This document shows, piece by piece, positions 6,316-13,119 of a DNA stretch of 14,514 bases. The position numbers and the translations under genes were made by a program. How positions within the stretch are numbered: the first letter of the stretch is position 1; every line of letters begins with the position of its first letter. Under the pieces are notes generated by a model. The model was not told the origin of the DNA. It ran no database searches and saw only the letters and a program-made list of their open reading frames with translations. The stretch comes from Lachnospiraceae bacterium (GTDB lineage: Bacteria > Bacillota_A > Clostridia > Lachnospirales > Lachnospiraceae): NCBI GenBank assembly GCA_024683935.1, contig JAIKXV010000120.1, forward strand, positions 1 through 14,514, read 5' to 3'.

Positions 6316-6765
6316 TCATGGCACCTCCCCCAGTGCTTTCTCCACAAGGGAAAATCTCTTCTTTTCCTTCAGCTCTGCCAGCTTCTCCCGGACTGCGGAA
6401 TAGGTATAGTATTCTGCGTAATTATCCCATAACAGCACTTCACTTTTGGGAGATGCCTTCCGTCCCAGGGTCTCAATAAGCTCGTCTGCGGAACACTCTC
6501 TTCCGTCCAGCGTCACGGTCTTATTCTTTACCCCCACGATATAACGCTCTGCTACGGGCTTCTGCTCCGTAACCTCCGGCTTTACTTCATAGGTATTGGC
6601 TTCCTCCGTATAATTAAAGGGGTTTTCCTCAGAAGAATTGCCGTAGAGATCGATAAGGGGCTTTTTATAAGACAGCTCCACATCGGGAAAAAGCTCGAAT
6701 CCCGACAGCATGAAAAACGCTGCAGCCAGAACAAGTAATATGCTTATCTTTTGTCCTCTTCTCAC
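6316..6765 (-). CDS. Small membrane protein with ExbD-like extracytoplasmic domain (single anchor)
   Basis: 149 residues, starting at GTG that overlaps the previous stop as GTGA. One membrane segment (about 7-24) is followed by a low-complexity linker (30-72) and a compact domain (74-142). That domain follows the ExbD/TolR periplasmic pattern: a beta strand, VTLDGRECSADELIETLG, strand VLLWDN, then a helix (AVREKLAELKE). The membrane segment has no intramembrane Asp, so it could not serve as the proton-carrying subunit. The assignment rests on pattern and position after a true ExbD/TolR-type gene; I do not recognise a named family. It may be an accessory subunit binding the motor or the cell wall (inference). 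Confidence 0.6.
   Translation of the reverse strand: MRRGQKISILLVLAAAFFMLSGFELFPDVELSYKKPLIDLYGNSSEENPFNYTEEANTYEVKPEVTEQKPVAERYIVGVKNKTVTLDGRECSADELIETLGRKASPKSEVLLWDNYAEYYTYSAVREKLAELKEKKRFSLVEKALGEVP
6323..6330 (-). promoter_or_regulatory. Ribosome binding site fixing a GTG start
   Basis: GGGGAGGT on the minus strand, eight bases before GTG 6314. A closer ATG (6319-6317) reads only two codons to a stop, and an in-frame start at 6347 lies upstream of this site inside the previous gene, so GTG 6314 is preferred. Confidence 0.8.
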
Positions 6766-7226
6766 CCCGCGCTCTTCTCCGACAATATTTCTATTCCGTT
6801 AGTTTCCAGTATTTTCAGCACTTCTTCGTAAACACTATAAACCGCATATCTGTCAACCAGATCCAGGCCCTTCGGCGCTTCTTCGGATGCAATGTACTCA
6901 CGGAAATCCGCAGTATCCTCGAATACCCGGTTCCTCATAATGATCCTGTCTCCGTCGACTATCAGGGTATTCTCCGCTATTTCCGACAGGTCTGTATCGA
7001 TATCCAGGCCGGATGCATCATCATTTTCCTTTATATCCGCACTTCCGTCCGGAAGCAGCCCTTTAAGGGGCTTATAGGCAGCTATCAGAATTCCCGCAAG
7101 AAGGGTAAGTAACCCCAGGAGAAAAATGATGCGTACTATTTTTAGTTTTATCCCCGGGAGCTTCTTAAATATGAATACGCCCAGCGCCATAAGGGCTATC
7201 CCGAGCAAGATAATGATAAAGCTCAC
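6762..7226 (-). CDS. Small membrane protein with ExbD-like domain (two anchors)
   Basis: 154 residues, GTG start overlapping the previous stop as GTGA. Two membrane helices (about 2-20 and 33-50) joined by a short basic loop are followed by an acidic linker (60-86). A small domain (87-149) then reads NTLIVDGDRIIMRN, a helix, LDLVDRYAVY, and VYEEVLKILETNGIEIL, matching the strand-helix-strand-helix plan of ExbD periplasmic domains. As in the next gene, no membrane Asp of the ExbD/TolR type is present. The Shine-Dalgarno match is weak (GGGAG about ten bases upstream), consistent with translational coupling. No named family is recognised. Confidence 0.6.
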   Translation of the reverse strand: MSFIIILLGIALMALGVFIFKKLPGIKLKIVRIIFLLGLLTLLAGILIAAYKPLKGLLPDGSADIKENDDASGLDIDTDLSEIAENTLIVDGDRIIMRNRVFEDTADFREYIASEEAPKGLDLVDRYAVYSVYEEVLKILETNGIEILSEKSAG

Positions 7227-7777
7227 TCCTCTTTTTCTCCCGACATGGCTCTTATGTATATATCACCTGATCCCGACTGAAGAGCATTAAATACAGACTG
7301 TATCCTCTGCTGATCCCTGTACAGGATCTCGCTTCCATCGTCCGCAATGGACAGGGTCACCGGCAGGCCGTCCGCAGAGGAAACATATTCAGACATCTTT
7401 TCTTCAAAGGCCTTATAGGCATCCTCCGTATTTCCGCCGCTTAAACTGAATTCATCGGCGTTTGCATTGCCGTTTTTCAGTATCCTTAAAGTCCTGTTTT
7501 TCGGCTCCTCCGGATCAAAGGCGGCAGTCACCGTGATTATCACCGTCTTTTCCGCGAGGCTCAGCTGCTCGGAATACAGCTTGTATTTCTCCTCGGCCTC
7601 TGTCTCCGCTTCCCTGCACTCCGCCCGCATCTTATCCAGCTCTTCCTGCTGCTTTGTGAGGTTCATTCCGGATACCTGCTGCCTCGCAAGAACCACCATC
7701 AGCAGGATAAAGATAACGTCCAGAAGGGAGGTGAGATCGATCAGTATGTCGTTTTTTCCCCGTCTCTGCCTTCTCAT
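7223..7777 (-). CDS. ExbD/TolR-type proton-channel subunit
   Basis: 184 residues from ATG 7777, which has AAAGGA nine bases upstream (7787-7792). A GTG at 7783 overlapping the previous stop is the alternative and would add two residues, but its spacing is only three bases. A short basic N-terminus is followed by one membrane helix, IDLTSLLDVIFILLMVVL, carrying the Asp (residue 20) that corresponds to the essential proton-relaying Asp of ExbD/TolR/MotB. Residues 40-74 look like a coiled coil, and 78-178 like an ExbD-type extracytoplasmic domain (VIITVTAAF near the start, IQSVFNALQSGSGDIYIRAM at the end). Family role: pairs with a TolQ/ExbB pentamer to turn ion flow into mechanical work. The TolQ-type gene is directly upstream. 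Its own physiological target is unknown. Confidence 0.82.
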   Translation of the reverse strand: MRRQRRGKNDILIDLTSLLDVIFILLMVVLARQQVSGMNLTKQQEELDKMRAECREAETEAEEKYKLYSEQLSLAEKTVIITVTAAFDPEEPKNRTLRILKNGNANADEFSLSGGNTEDAYKAFEEKMSEYVSSADGLPVTLSIADDGSEILYRDQQRIQSVFNALQSGSGDIYIRAMSGEKEE

Positions 7778-7779
7778 CC

Positions 7780-8316
7780 TCACTCGTCCTTTATACTGTT
7801 CAGTATTCCTCTGGTCCTTATCGTCGTATCATAGGCATCCAGCATGTTGTCCACGGCGTTTATCATCCTGCCGTTCAGAAGCGTGATGATAAGCTTCAGG
7901 GTTATGGCCGCGATAAGTCCGTAAAAGGTGGATCCCAGCGCAATATTCAGGGAGCCTACGATGGCCGCGCTGTCCTTTGCCGTAGTCTGTCCCATGATAC
8001 CTGCCACCGTTCCGAGGATTCCCATCAGAGGGAAGATAGGTATCAGCTGGGAAACCGTCTCATATACCGATCTGCTGCCGTTATACTTGCTCTCATAGGC
8101 ATGAACGGTATCTATATCCGCAGCGGTCTTTCTCTCATACTCCGTCACATTCCCCTTGGAATCCAGGGTCTTTTTCACCTCCCTGCCGTTCAGCGCATGG
8201 GAAATGGTGTGGTAGTGATCCTTCAGTACCGTATAATTATAGAGGATCACGAGGAGCAGTATAACCGCAAGGATGATTATCAGGGGCGTAATGAGGTTTT
8301 GTATCAGTGTTAGCAT
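7780..8316 (-). CDS. MotA/TolQ/ExbB-family proton-channel protein
   Basis: 178 residues with three membrane helices: about 9-30, 89-110 and 125-147. The second and third carry the family signature: FPLMGILGTVAGIMGQ and ALGSTFYGLIAAI. Thr103 and Thr130 fall at the places of the pore-lining Thr residues of E. coli ExbB. A charged cytoplasmic stretch (31-88) lies between helices one and two. It is shorter than ExbB (about 244) and TolQ (about 230), mainly in the C-terminal tail. AGGAGA lies seven bases before the ATG and overlaps the AIM24 stop codon. Followed immediately by the ExbD/TolR partner gene. In diderm bacteria such pairs power TonB or Tol-Pal; no TonB, TolA or Pal gene is seen here, so this pair drives something else. 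Confidence 0.88.
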   Translation of the reverse strand: MLTLIQNLITPLIIILAVILLLVILYNYTVLKDHYHTISHALNGREVKKTLDSKGNVTEYERKTAADIDTVHAYESKYNGSRSVYETVSQLIPIFPLMGILGTVAGIMGQTTAKDSAAIVGSLNIALGSTFYGLIAAITLKLIITLLNGRMINAVDNMLDAYDTTIRTRGILNSIKDE

Positions 8317-8324
8317 TTTGTCTC

Positions 8325-9152
8325 CTATTTGCTGTAGTTTTTGGGCTTTCCGGGCTTCGCCGTAATGGAATTCGTGGCGTCGTAAAGGTTATCCGTGAGA
8401 GCCACGGGGCTCATCAGCACCTTTCCCGTTCCGCGGTAAACATTCACCAGACCTTCTCCCGACATGGCGGATCCTATAAGAGTCTTTGTGGTGCGTTCCA
8501 CCTTAAATTTCAGATCCGAGGTCCAGCACATGGCCATGCTGCCGTCTATCTTCAGCTCATCATCCGTGAGCTCTATCTCGATAAGCTCGTCCCTCGGCAC
8601 GTTGCTCTCCAGCGCTGCGATCCCGTGTCCGTAGAGCGATAGATTGAAAAGCCCTTCGCCGCCAAGGATTGCTGATGATACCGAGCTTCTACCCACCACC
8701 CGGTTCTGCACCGTATCCTCACAGGCTAAAAACATGCCGTCTTCCACGGTCATGCCGCTTCCCCACTCTCCTATATCTTCGAGAATGATGAATTTGTAGG
8801 TGGGCTCCAGGGCAAGGTATCCGTTTCCTTCGTATTCCGGCTTTACGGCGGATTCGTTTGTGACGGCTCCCTTTACCAGATTGCCGACCAGGCTTCCCAC
8901 ACCCTTTATGCCTGTGGATGCCTGTACATCCCCGGCGAACCACTGCATGGCTCCTGCCTGGGTAATGACCGCCGTCTGTCCGTTAAGCTCCGCAATAAGC
9001 TGCCTCCGCCTCACGCCCATTTCACTCATGAAGTATTCCATGGTTGCGTTTCCCGGGCTTACGCTGGTGTCCTTGACATACTCCAGCACCTTAAAGCAGC
9101 CTGCCTCTGCGACTATCTTCCTGTCCTTATTTTCAAGGTTTACTATACGCAT
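8325..9152 (-). CDS. AIM24 family protein
   Basis: 275 residues, cytoplasmic by appearance (no signal or membrane segment). It matches the AIM24/TIGR00266 family: a beta-rich, Gly-rich fold with LIAELNGQTAVITQAGAMQW, GYLALEPTYKFIILE, GGEGLFNLSLYGHGIAALES near residue 165, and a C-terminal SAMSGEGLVNVYRGTGKVLM. Bacterial members are widespread, often near stress or envelope genes, but their molecular function is not established; the name comes from a yeast mitochondrial protein needed for inner-membrane organisation. AGGAAG precedes the ATG by about six bases. It lies 11 bases after the malic enzyme stop and 8 bases before the TolQ-type gene, so all are probably on one transcript. Confidence 0.88.
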   Translation of the reverse strand: MRIVNLENKDRKIVAEAGCFKVLEYVKDTSVSPGNATMEYFMSEMGVRRRQLIAELNGQTAVITQAGAMQWFAGDVQASTGIKGVGSLVGNLVKGAVTNESAVKPEYEGNGYLALEPTYKFIILEDIGEWGSGMTVEDGMFLACEDTVQNRVVGRSSVSSAILGGEGLFNLSLYGHGIAALESNVPRDELIEIELTDDELKIDGSMAMCWTSDLKFKVERTTKTLIGSAMSGEGLVNVYRGTGKVLMSPVALTDNLYDATNSITAKPGKPKNYSK

Positions 9153-9163
9153 GGAGCTTCCTT

Positions 9164-10336
9164 TCAGATCCTTGCCACGCCGCTTTTCTTTGCGGCCTCC
9201 GCCACAGCCTTTGCCACTGCAGGTCCCACAGCGGGGTCAAAAGCATAAGGAATGATATAGTCCGCACTTAATTTATCCTCGGGGATAAGCGATGCCAGCG
9301 CTTCGGCTGCCGCCATCTTCATCTCTTCATTGATGTCGCTTGCCCTTACGTCAAAGGTTCCCCTGAATATGCCGGGGAATGCCAGCACATTATTTATCTG
9401 GTTCGGGAAATCACTTCTACCGGTGGCTATTACCGCAGCACCGCCCTTCTTCGCGTCCTCGGGGAAAATCTCCGGCGTCGGATTTGCGCAGGCAAAGATT
9501 ATGGCGTCCTTATTCATTGTCTCCACCATCTCGGTTGTGACTGTTCCAGGAGCGGAAACCCCGATAAAGATATCCGCGCCCTTAAGCACATCCGCGATAC
9601 TGCCGGATTTTCCGGAAAGGTTGGTGACCTCCGCCATTTCCTCCTTTATCCAGTTCAGGCCATCCCGGCCCTTATATATGGCGCCCTGCCGGTCGCACAT
9701 CGTTATATCCTTAAATCCCGCTGACAGAAGGAGCTTTACTATCGCTATAGCAGCGGCTCCGGCTCCGGAGGTGACAATCTTCACATCTTCCTTTTTCTTT
9801 CCAACTACCTTCAGGGCGTTGGTGAGTCCTGCGAGAGTTATTACCGCCGTACCATGCTGGTCATCATGGAAAATGGGAATGTCTGTTTTTTCCTTGAGCT
9901 TGCGCTCTATCTCAAAGCACCTGGGAGCTGAGATGTCTTCCAGATTGATGCCGCCGAAGGATCCTGAGATCAGGGCAACGGTATTCACAAATTCGTCAAC
10001 ATCCTTTGTTTTCACGCAGAGAGGGAAGGCGTCCACGTCTCCAAAGGATTTGAAAAGCACGCACTTGCCCTCCATTACGGGCATTCCTGCTTCCGGACCT
10101 ATGTCCCCGAGTCCCAGCACTGCAGATCCGTCGGTGATCACGGCACACATATTGTGGCGCCGGGTAAGGTCATAGGATCTGTCTATATCCTTCTGTATTG
10201 CAAGGCAGGGTTCAGCCACTCCGGGCGTATATGCCAGAGACAGGTCTTCCTTGTTCTTTACCGGAACTCTTGAAATGACCTCTATCTTTCCCTTCCATTC
10301 CCTGTGCAGTTTTAATGATTCTTCAGCATAATTCAT
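9164..10336 (-). CDS. NAD(P)-dependent malic enzyme (oxaloacetate-decarboxylating)
   Basis: 390 residues, the short bacterial malic enzyme type without the phosphotransacetylase-like tail. Reaction: L-malate plus NAD(P)+ gives pyruvate, CO2 and NAD(P)H, needing Mg or Mn. Visible: AYTPGVAEPC with the catalytic Tyr36; EGKCVLFKSFGDVDAFPL with catalytic Lys91; metal ligands in NLEDISAPRCFE and HDDQHGTA; the dinucleotide-binding GAGAAAIAI (191-199); and CANPTPEIFPEDA near the end. Cofactor preference cannot be read safely. The ATG has AGGAG 14 bases upstream, somewhat far. It is the first gene of the run containing AIM24 and the TolQ/TolR-like genes. A link with the CstA-type (pyruvate) transporter further down is possible through pyruvate metabolism (inference). 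Confidence 0.94.
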   Translation of the reverse strand: MNYAEESLKLHREWKGKIEVISRVPVKNKEDLSLAYTPGVAEPCLAIQKDIDRSYDLTRRHNMCAVITDGSAVLGLGDIGPEAGMPVMEGKCVLFKSFGDVDAFPLCVKTKDVDEFVNTVALISGSFGGINLEDISAPRCFEIERKLKEKTDIPIFHDDQHGTAVITLAGLTNALKVVGKKKEDVKIVTSGAGAAAIAIVKLLLSAGFKDITMCDRQGAIYKGRDGLNWIKEEMAEVTNLSGKSGSIADVLKGADIFIGVSAPGTVTTEMVETMNKDAIIFACANPTPEIFPEDAKKGGAAVIATGRSDFPNQINNVLAFPGIFRGTFDVRASDINEEMKMAAAEALASLIPEDKLSADYIIPYAFDPAVGPAVAKAVAEAAKKSGVARI

Positions 10337-10615
10337 GTATGTCAGCGCGCTCCTTTCATATATATTAATACTCCCCGCTTTTCAATGCGGTTTATCCTTT
10401 TTTTAGTTCCTTCGCCTCCGGCTCAGGATGGTAATTATATATTATCACCTGATATGGCATTATCTCAATCTCAACTATGACTATATTTCATTTTATTATA
10501 ACATTCATTCTCCATGTATCATCCTTTTTCTTATGATTTATAGCTTATTTGGCATATCTTAGAAAAAATCTAAAATGGCCCACAAACCCCGTCCCCCAGG
10601 TCCACTTTCGGCACA
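10337..10615. other. Gene-free stretch between malic enzyme and rpsI
   Basis: No gene is seen. It holds copy 3 of the small hairpin repeat and must carry the promoter for the minus-strand malic enzyme operon, but I could not settle on one: TTGAAA at 10385-10380 with TATATG 17 bases on would place the transcription start on the ribosome binding site. The part 10433-10580 is AT-rich, with a small inverted repeat TTAGA/TCTAA at 10559-10573. Confidence 0.6.
10406..10432 (-). repeat. Short intergenic hairpin repeat, copy 3
   Basis: TCCT at 10408-10411 pairs with AGGA at 10425-10428, and the inner helix is extended to GCC/GGC around TCC (10414-10422). It has the same overall plan and orientation as copies 1 and 2 but is the most diverged, the outermost stem pair being lost. 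It lies 70 bases upstream of the malic enzyme start. Confidence 0.6.
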
Positions 10616-10642
10616 TAAAAAACCCGGTACAATGTACCGGGT
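10616..10642 (-). terminator. Rho-independent terminator of the rplM-rpsI operon
   Basis: On the minus strand ACCCGGTA (10642-10635) pairs with TACCGGGT (10629-10622) around a five-base loop that can close further, and six T's follow (10622-10617). It lies 27 bases after the rpsI stop. Confidence 0.93.
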
Positions 10643-10669
10643 CTTCTGAAATCTGCAATAGCAGATTGA

Positions 10670-11068
10670 TCATCTCTTTGAGAACTGGGGAGCGCGGCGT
10701 GCGGCTTTGAGTCCGTACTTCTTTCTCTCCTTCATTCTGGGATCTCTGGTGAGGTATCCTTCCTTCTTCAGGGTTGCACGATATTCTGCATCAACCTCGA
10801 GAAGAGCTCTTGAGATACCATGACGGATAGCGCCTGCCTGTCCTGTATAACCGCCGCCGAATACATTAACCTTTACATCAAACTTGTCAACTGTATCGGT
10901 AGCAACCAGAGGCTGACGAACTATAACCTTCAGTGTCTCCAGTCCGAAATAATCATCTATGCTTCTCTTGTTTATTGTGATCTGTCCCTTGCCGGGTACC
11001 AGATATACTCTGGCAACAGAGCTTTTTCTGCGGCCTGTGCCGTAGTACTGATTAACTGTCTTAGCCAT
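10670..11068 (-). CDS. rpsI: 30S ribosomal protein S9
   Basis: 132 residues, the normal bacterial length. Begins near [19 protein letters not shown] and ends with the conserved [14 protein letters not shown], whose basic C-terminal tail reaches the P-site tRNA in known ribosomes. [19 protein letters not shown] is the central signature. AAGGAGGG lies just before the ATG. It follows rplM by 18 bases, the usual bacterial rplM-rpsI pair, and is followed by a strong terminator. Confidence 0.98.
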   Translation of the reverse strand: MAKTVNQYYGTGRRKSSVARVYLVPGKGQITINKRSIDDYFGLETLKVIVRQPLVATDTVDKFDVKVNVFGGGYTGQAGAIRHGISRALLEVDAEYRATLKKEGYLTRDPRMKERKKYGLKAARRAPQFSKR

Positions 11069-11086
11069 TGCTTTCCCTCCTTAAAC

Positions 11087-11515
11087 TCAGAATTTCAGTT
11101 CCTCAGGCTTCTGAGCTGCATGATCATGCTCAGCACCAGCGTATACGTGAAGCTTCTTAAACATCTGGCGTCCTAAAGGTCCTTTGGGAAGCATTCCCTT
11201 AACAGCGAGTTCTAATACTTCTTCCGGCTTCTTTTCAAGCTTCTGGCGAAGGGTCTGGGTCTTTAAGCCTCCTACATAATCGGAGTGTCTCTTATAGATC
11301 TTGTTGTCCAGCTTCTTTCCTGTAACCTTGATCTTTTCAGCATTTACGATTATTACGTAATCACCCGTATCAAGAAAGGGTGTATATGTGGGCTTATGCT
11401 TGCCACGAAGCACCAAAGCCACTCTGGAAGCGAGACGTCCCAGTGTCTGTCCCTCTGCATCAACTACATACCATTTCCTGTCGATATCAGAGGCGCTTGC
11501 CATATATGTATCCAT
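11087..11515 (-). CDS. rplM: 50S ribosomal protein L13
   Basis: 142 residues, usual length. Signature segments: [39 protein letters not shown], and the C-terminal [21 protein letters not shown] good GGAGGAA precedes the ATG at 11515. First gene of the operon, with a promoter and a leader of about 90 nucleotides upstream. Confidence 0.98.
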   Translation of the reverse strand: MDTYMASASDIDRKWYVVDAEGQTLGRLASRVALVLRGKHKPTYTPFLDTGDYVIIVNAEKIKVTGKKLDNKIYKRHSDYVGGLKTQTLRQKLEKKPEEVLELAVKGMLPKGPLGRQMFKKLHVYAGAEHDHAAQKPEELKF

Positions 11516-11607
11516 TGCAATTCCTCCAAGCTAATAAATGTACGAATATTCCGACCTCTTCAGGTCTTTACAGTTCCCGCCGCCGACCGGGGCTGTGGTC
11601 CGCAGCG
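11516..11607 (-). promoter_or_regulatory. 5' leader of rplM-rpsI, possible autoregulatory RNA
   Basis: The predicted transcript starts near 11607, giving a leader of about 90 nucleotides, longer than translation needs. It contains a stem GACCT (11566-11562) with AGGTC (11557-11553) closed by a GAAG tetraloop, a GC-rich upstream part able to fold (about 11573-11605), and a palindromic GAATATTC next to the ribosome binding site. L13 leaders with autoregulation are known in Bacilli; I cannot confirm this one belongs to that class. Confidence 0.4.
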
Positions 11608-11613
11608 TCAACT

Positions 11614-11642
11614 ATTCTACAATACAGTTTCCCGGGTGTCAA
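11614..11642 (-). promoter_or_regulatory. Sigma-A-type promoter of rplM-rpsI
   Basis: On the minus strand, TTGACA (11642-11637) is followed after exactly 17 bases by TAGAAT (11619-11614): a perfect -35 and a five-of-six -10. It begins only 11 bases after the stop codon of the flagellar gene upstream. Confidence 0.88.
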
Positions 11643-11653
11643 TACTTTCTTAT

Positions 11654-12598
11654 TTAATCCTCTTCCTCTTCGTCATCATCATTCTGGGCTCCGTTGTCGG
11701 TTCCTGTATACTCTTCAGGCACCGGAGTAGGACCGGATGAGGATCCGGAAGTATCTATGACCGCCTCGGGTTCCATTATATTGGTAACAATGGCCGCATT
11801 CTCTTCCTGCATGGCACCCAGGATCTCACCCCGGGCATCCGAACCGCAGGCCTTCAGGATCCGGGCAACGAGATATGCGTCTCCGTCCGCTCCGGTGGAC
11901 TGCACCATGACATCAAAGATCTTCGCGGCGTCCTTGGCCTTCATTGCAGAATAAGCCTTCGCATATTCCTGCATTTTTTCGTCCGTCTGCTCCTCAGCCA
12001 CCACCTGCTTATAGAGGATCTGTGCATTGGCCGGCTCTATCTGCTCATAGTACTTCTGATATTCGGAAATATCGGGGGCCTTGTCCGAGAACACCACCTC
12101 GTTGTAGAATTCGTCCTTGATCTTTTCGAATTCCACCTGATTATTTTCAAAGGTCCTTAAGCGGTCGATCTCTTCCTGCAGCTCGTCATTGCTTACCCTC
12201 AGCTCGTTATTCGCCTGCTGGGCCTCCGTCAGCTGATTTTCAAGCTCCTTTATCCTGGATACGGCAGAGTCCACATCTGTGTATCCTCCGTCTATCTCAT
12301 CTCCCGTCGCGAAACCGTTTCCCTCGAGATTGGGATTGTAGCCCGGAAGTATCCTGTTCACCACGGGCACATCCTTCAGCACAGGCGTCAGCACGCCGGA
12401 ACCGAATCCGCCGACATCCAGCTTTACCAGAAGTCCCAGGATCGCAAGCCATATCAGTATAATGAACAGCGTAACAAGAATTATTGACAGGGCGCCGGAG
12501 TCCTCGTCATCATTCAGGTCTTCTCCGCCCTTCTTTTTGTTGTTTTCTTTCAGATTTCCTGATCCCTGTGAAGCAGGGAGATTGTTTCCGTCTGCCAT
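11654..12598 (-). CDS. Flagellar operon protein with MgtE_N-like domain (YlxF/MotE-like)
   Basis: 314 residues: an acidic cytoplasmic N-terminus, one membrane helix (about 37-59), a coiled coil (about 112-165; KELENQLTEAQQANNEL), and a C-terminal MgtE_N-type helical domain (about 185-277; YSAMKAKDAAKIFDVMV, LVARILKACGSDARGEILGA). A Pro/Thr/Ser linker and a strongly acidic tail (308-314, DDEEEED) close the protein. Related proteins are YlxF of Bacillus flagellar operons, encoded next to FliJ, and MotE of epsilonproteobacteria, reported to help the stator protein MotB. It lies 54 bases after fliJ, with GAAGGA before the ATG, which fits that role. No fliK follows; instead the ribosomal operon begins, so the flagellar gene run ends here. 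No terminator is seen after it. Confidence 0.83.
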   Translation of the reverse strand: MADGNNLPASQGSGNLKENNKKKGGEDLNDDEDSGALSIILVTLFIILIWLAILGLLVKLDVGGFGSGVLTPVLKDVPVVNRILPGYNPNLEGNGFATGDEIDGGYTDVDSAVSRIKELENQLTEAQQANNELRVSNDELQEEIDRLRTFENNQVEFEKIKDEFYNEVVFSDKAPDISEYQKYYEQIEPANAQILYKQVVAEEQTDEKMQEYAKAYSAMKAKDAAKIFDVMVQSTGADGDAYLVARILKACGSDARGEILGAMQEENAAIVTNIMEPEAVIDTSGSSSGPTPVPEEYTGTDNGAQNDDDEEEED

Positions 12599-12652
12599 TT
12601 TGTTTTCCTTCTATAAATATGATTACGTCGCCAAAAGAGAAAAATCACATTC

Positions 12653-13102
12653 TCATTCAGCCTGCTTCTGACCGTACTGGTAACTGGTAAGCTCATCGAT
12701 CTGCTTGCTTTCAGCCGCAGCCTCTTCCTGCAGGAACCTCTGGAAAGCGTGCTCCCTCAGTTTCTCCTGAGCCTTTCTTTCCTTCATCACTTTCTCAAGC
12801 TCCTGACGCCTGAGTTCCAGGACATGCTCTTCTCTTTTAATCCTTTCCTCCGCCCGGATAATATCCTCGTCGCAGAGTCTCCGGCTGAGGTCATTATTCT
12901 GTATCTCCAGAAGATCCAGCTCGTCAGTCCTGATCCTCCTGCCCTCTTCCGCCAGCTGCTCTTTTCTAAGGAGCAGAACCTCCTTATACCTGACAGCCTC
13001 GTCAAGAACCTTCTTCTGCTGGGCAAAGCGCATCTCAGCCTGGGTTTCAAGCTTTTCTTTTAAATTAAGGATGTTCTGCATCCTGAACTTGAATCGCGCC
13101 AT
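12653..13102 (-). CDS. fliJ: Flagellar export protein FliJ
   Basis: 149 residues, almost all charged alpha-helical coiled coil, starting MARFKFRMQNILNLKEK, the usual FliJ beginning. FliJ is the central stalk of the flagellar export ATPase, acting with the FliI ring and the export gate. Start chosen at ATG 13102: GGAG lies nine bases upstream and the family N-terminus begins there. A TTG at 13117, in frame and five codons earlier, has AAGGAG six bases upstream, but that site lies in one arm of the hairpin at 13120-13139; use of the TTG is possible. It follows fliI by 64 bases. Confidence 0.92.
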   Translation of the reverse strand: MARFKFRMQNILNLKEKLETQAEMRFAQQKKVLDEAVRYKEVLLLRKEQLAEEGRRIRTDELDLLEIQNNDLSRRLCDEDIIRAEERIKREEHVLELRRQELEKVMKERKAQEKLREHAFQRFLQEEAAAESKQIDELTSYQYGQKQAE

Positions 13103-13119
13103 ATTGTACAACTCCAATG

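Noticed and set aside
9330..10175. A 281-codon plus-strand frame opposite malic enzyme
   Set aside because: It is antisense to a well-supported gene, with Ser/Pro/Ile-rich composition and no recognisable domain.
10357..10385. Promoter TTGAAA, 17 bases, TATATG before malic enzyme
   Set aside because: Transcription would start at about 10350, on or past the ribosome binding site at 10351-10355, so this spacing is unlikely to be functional.
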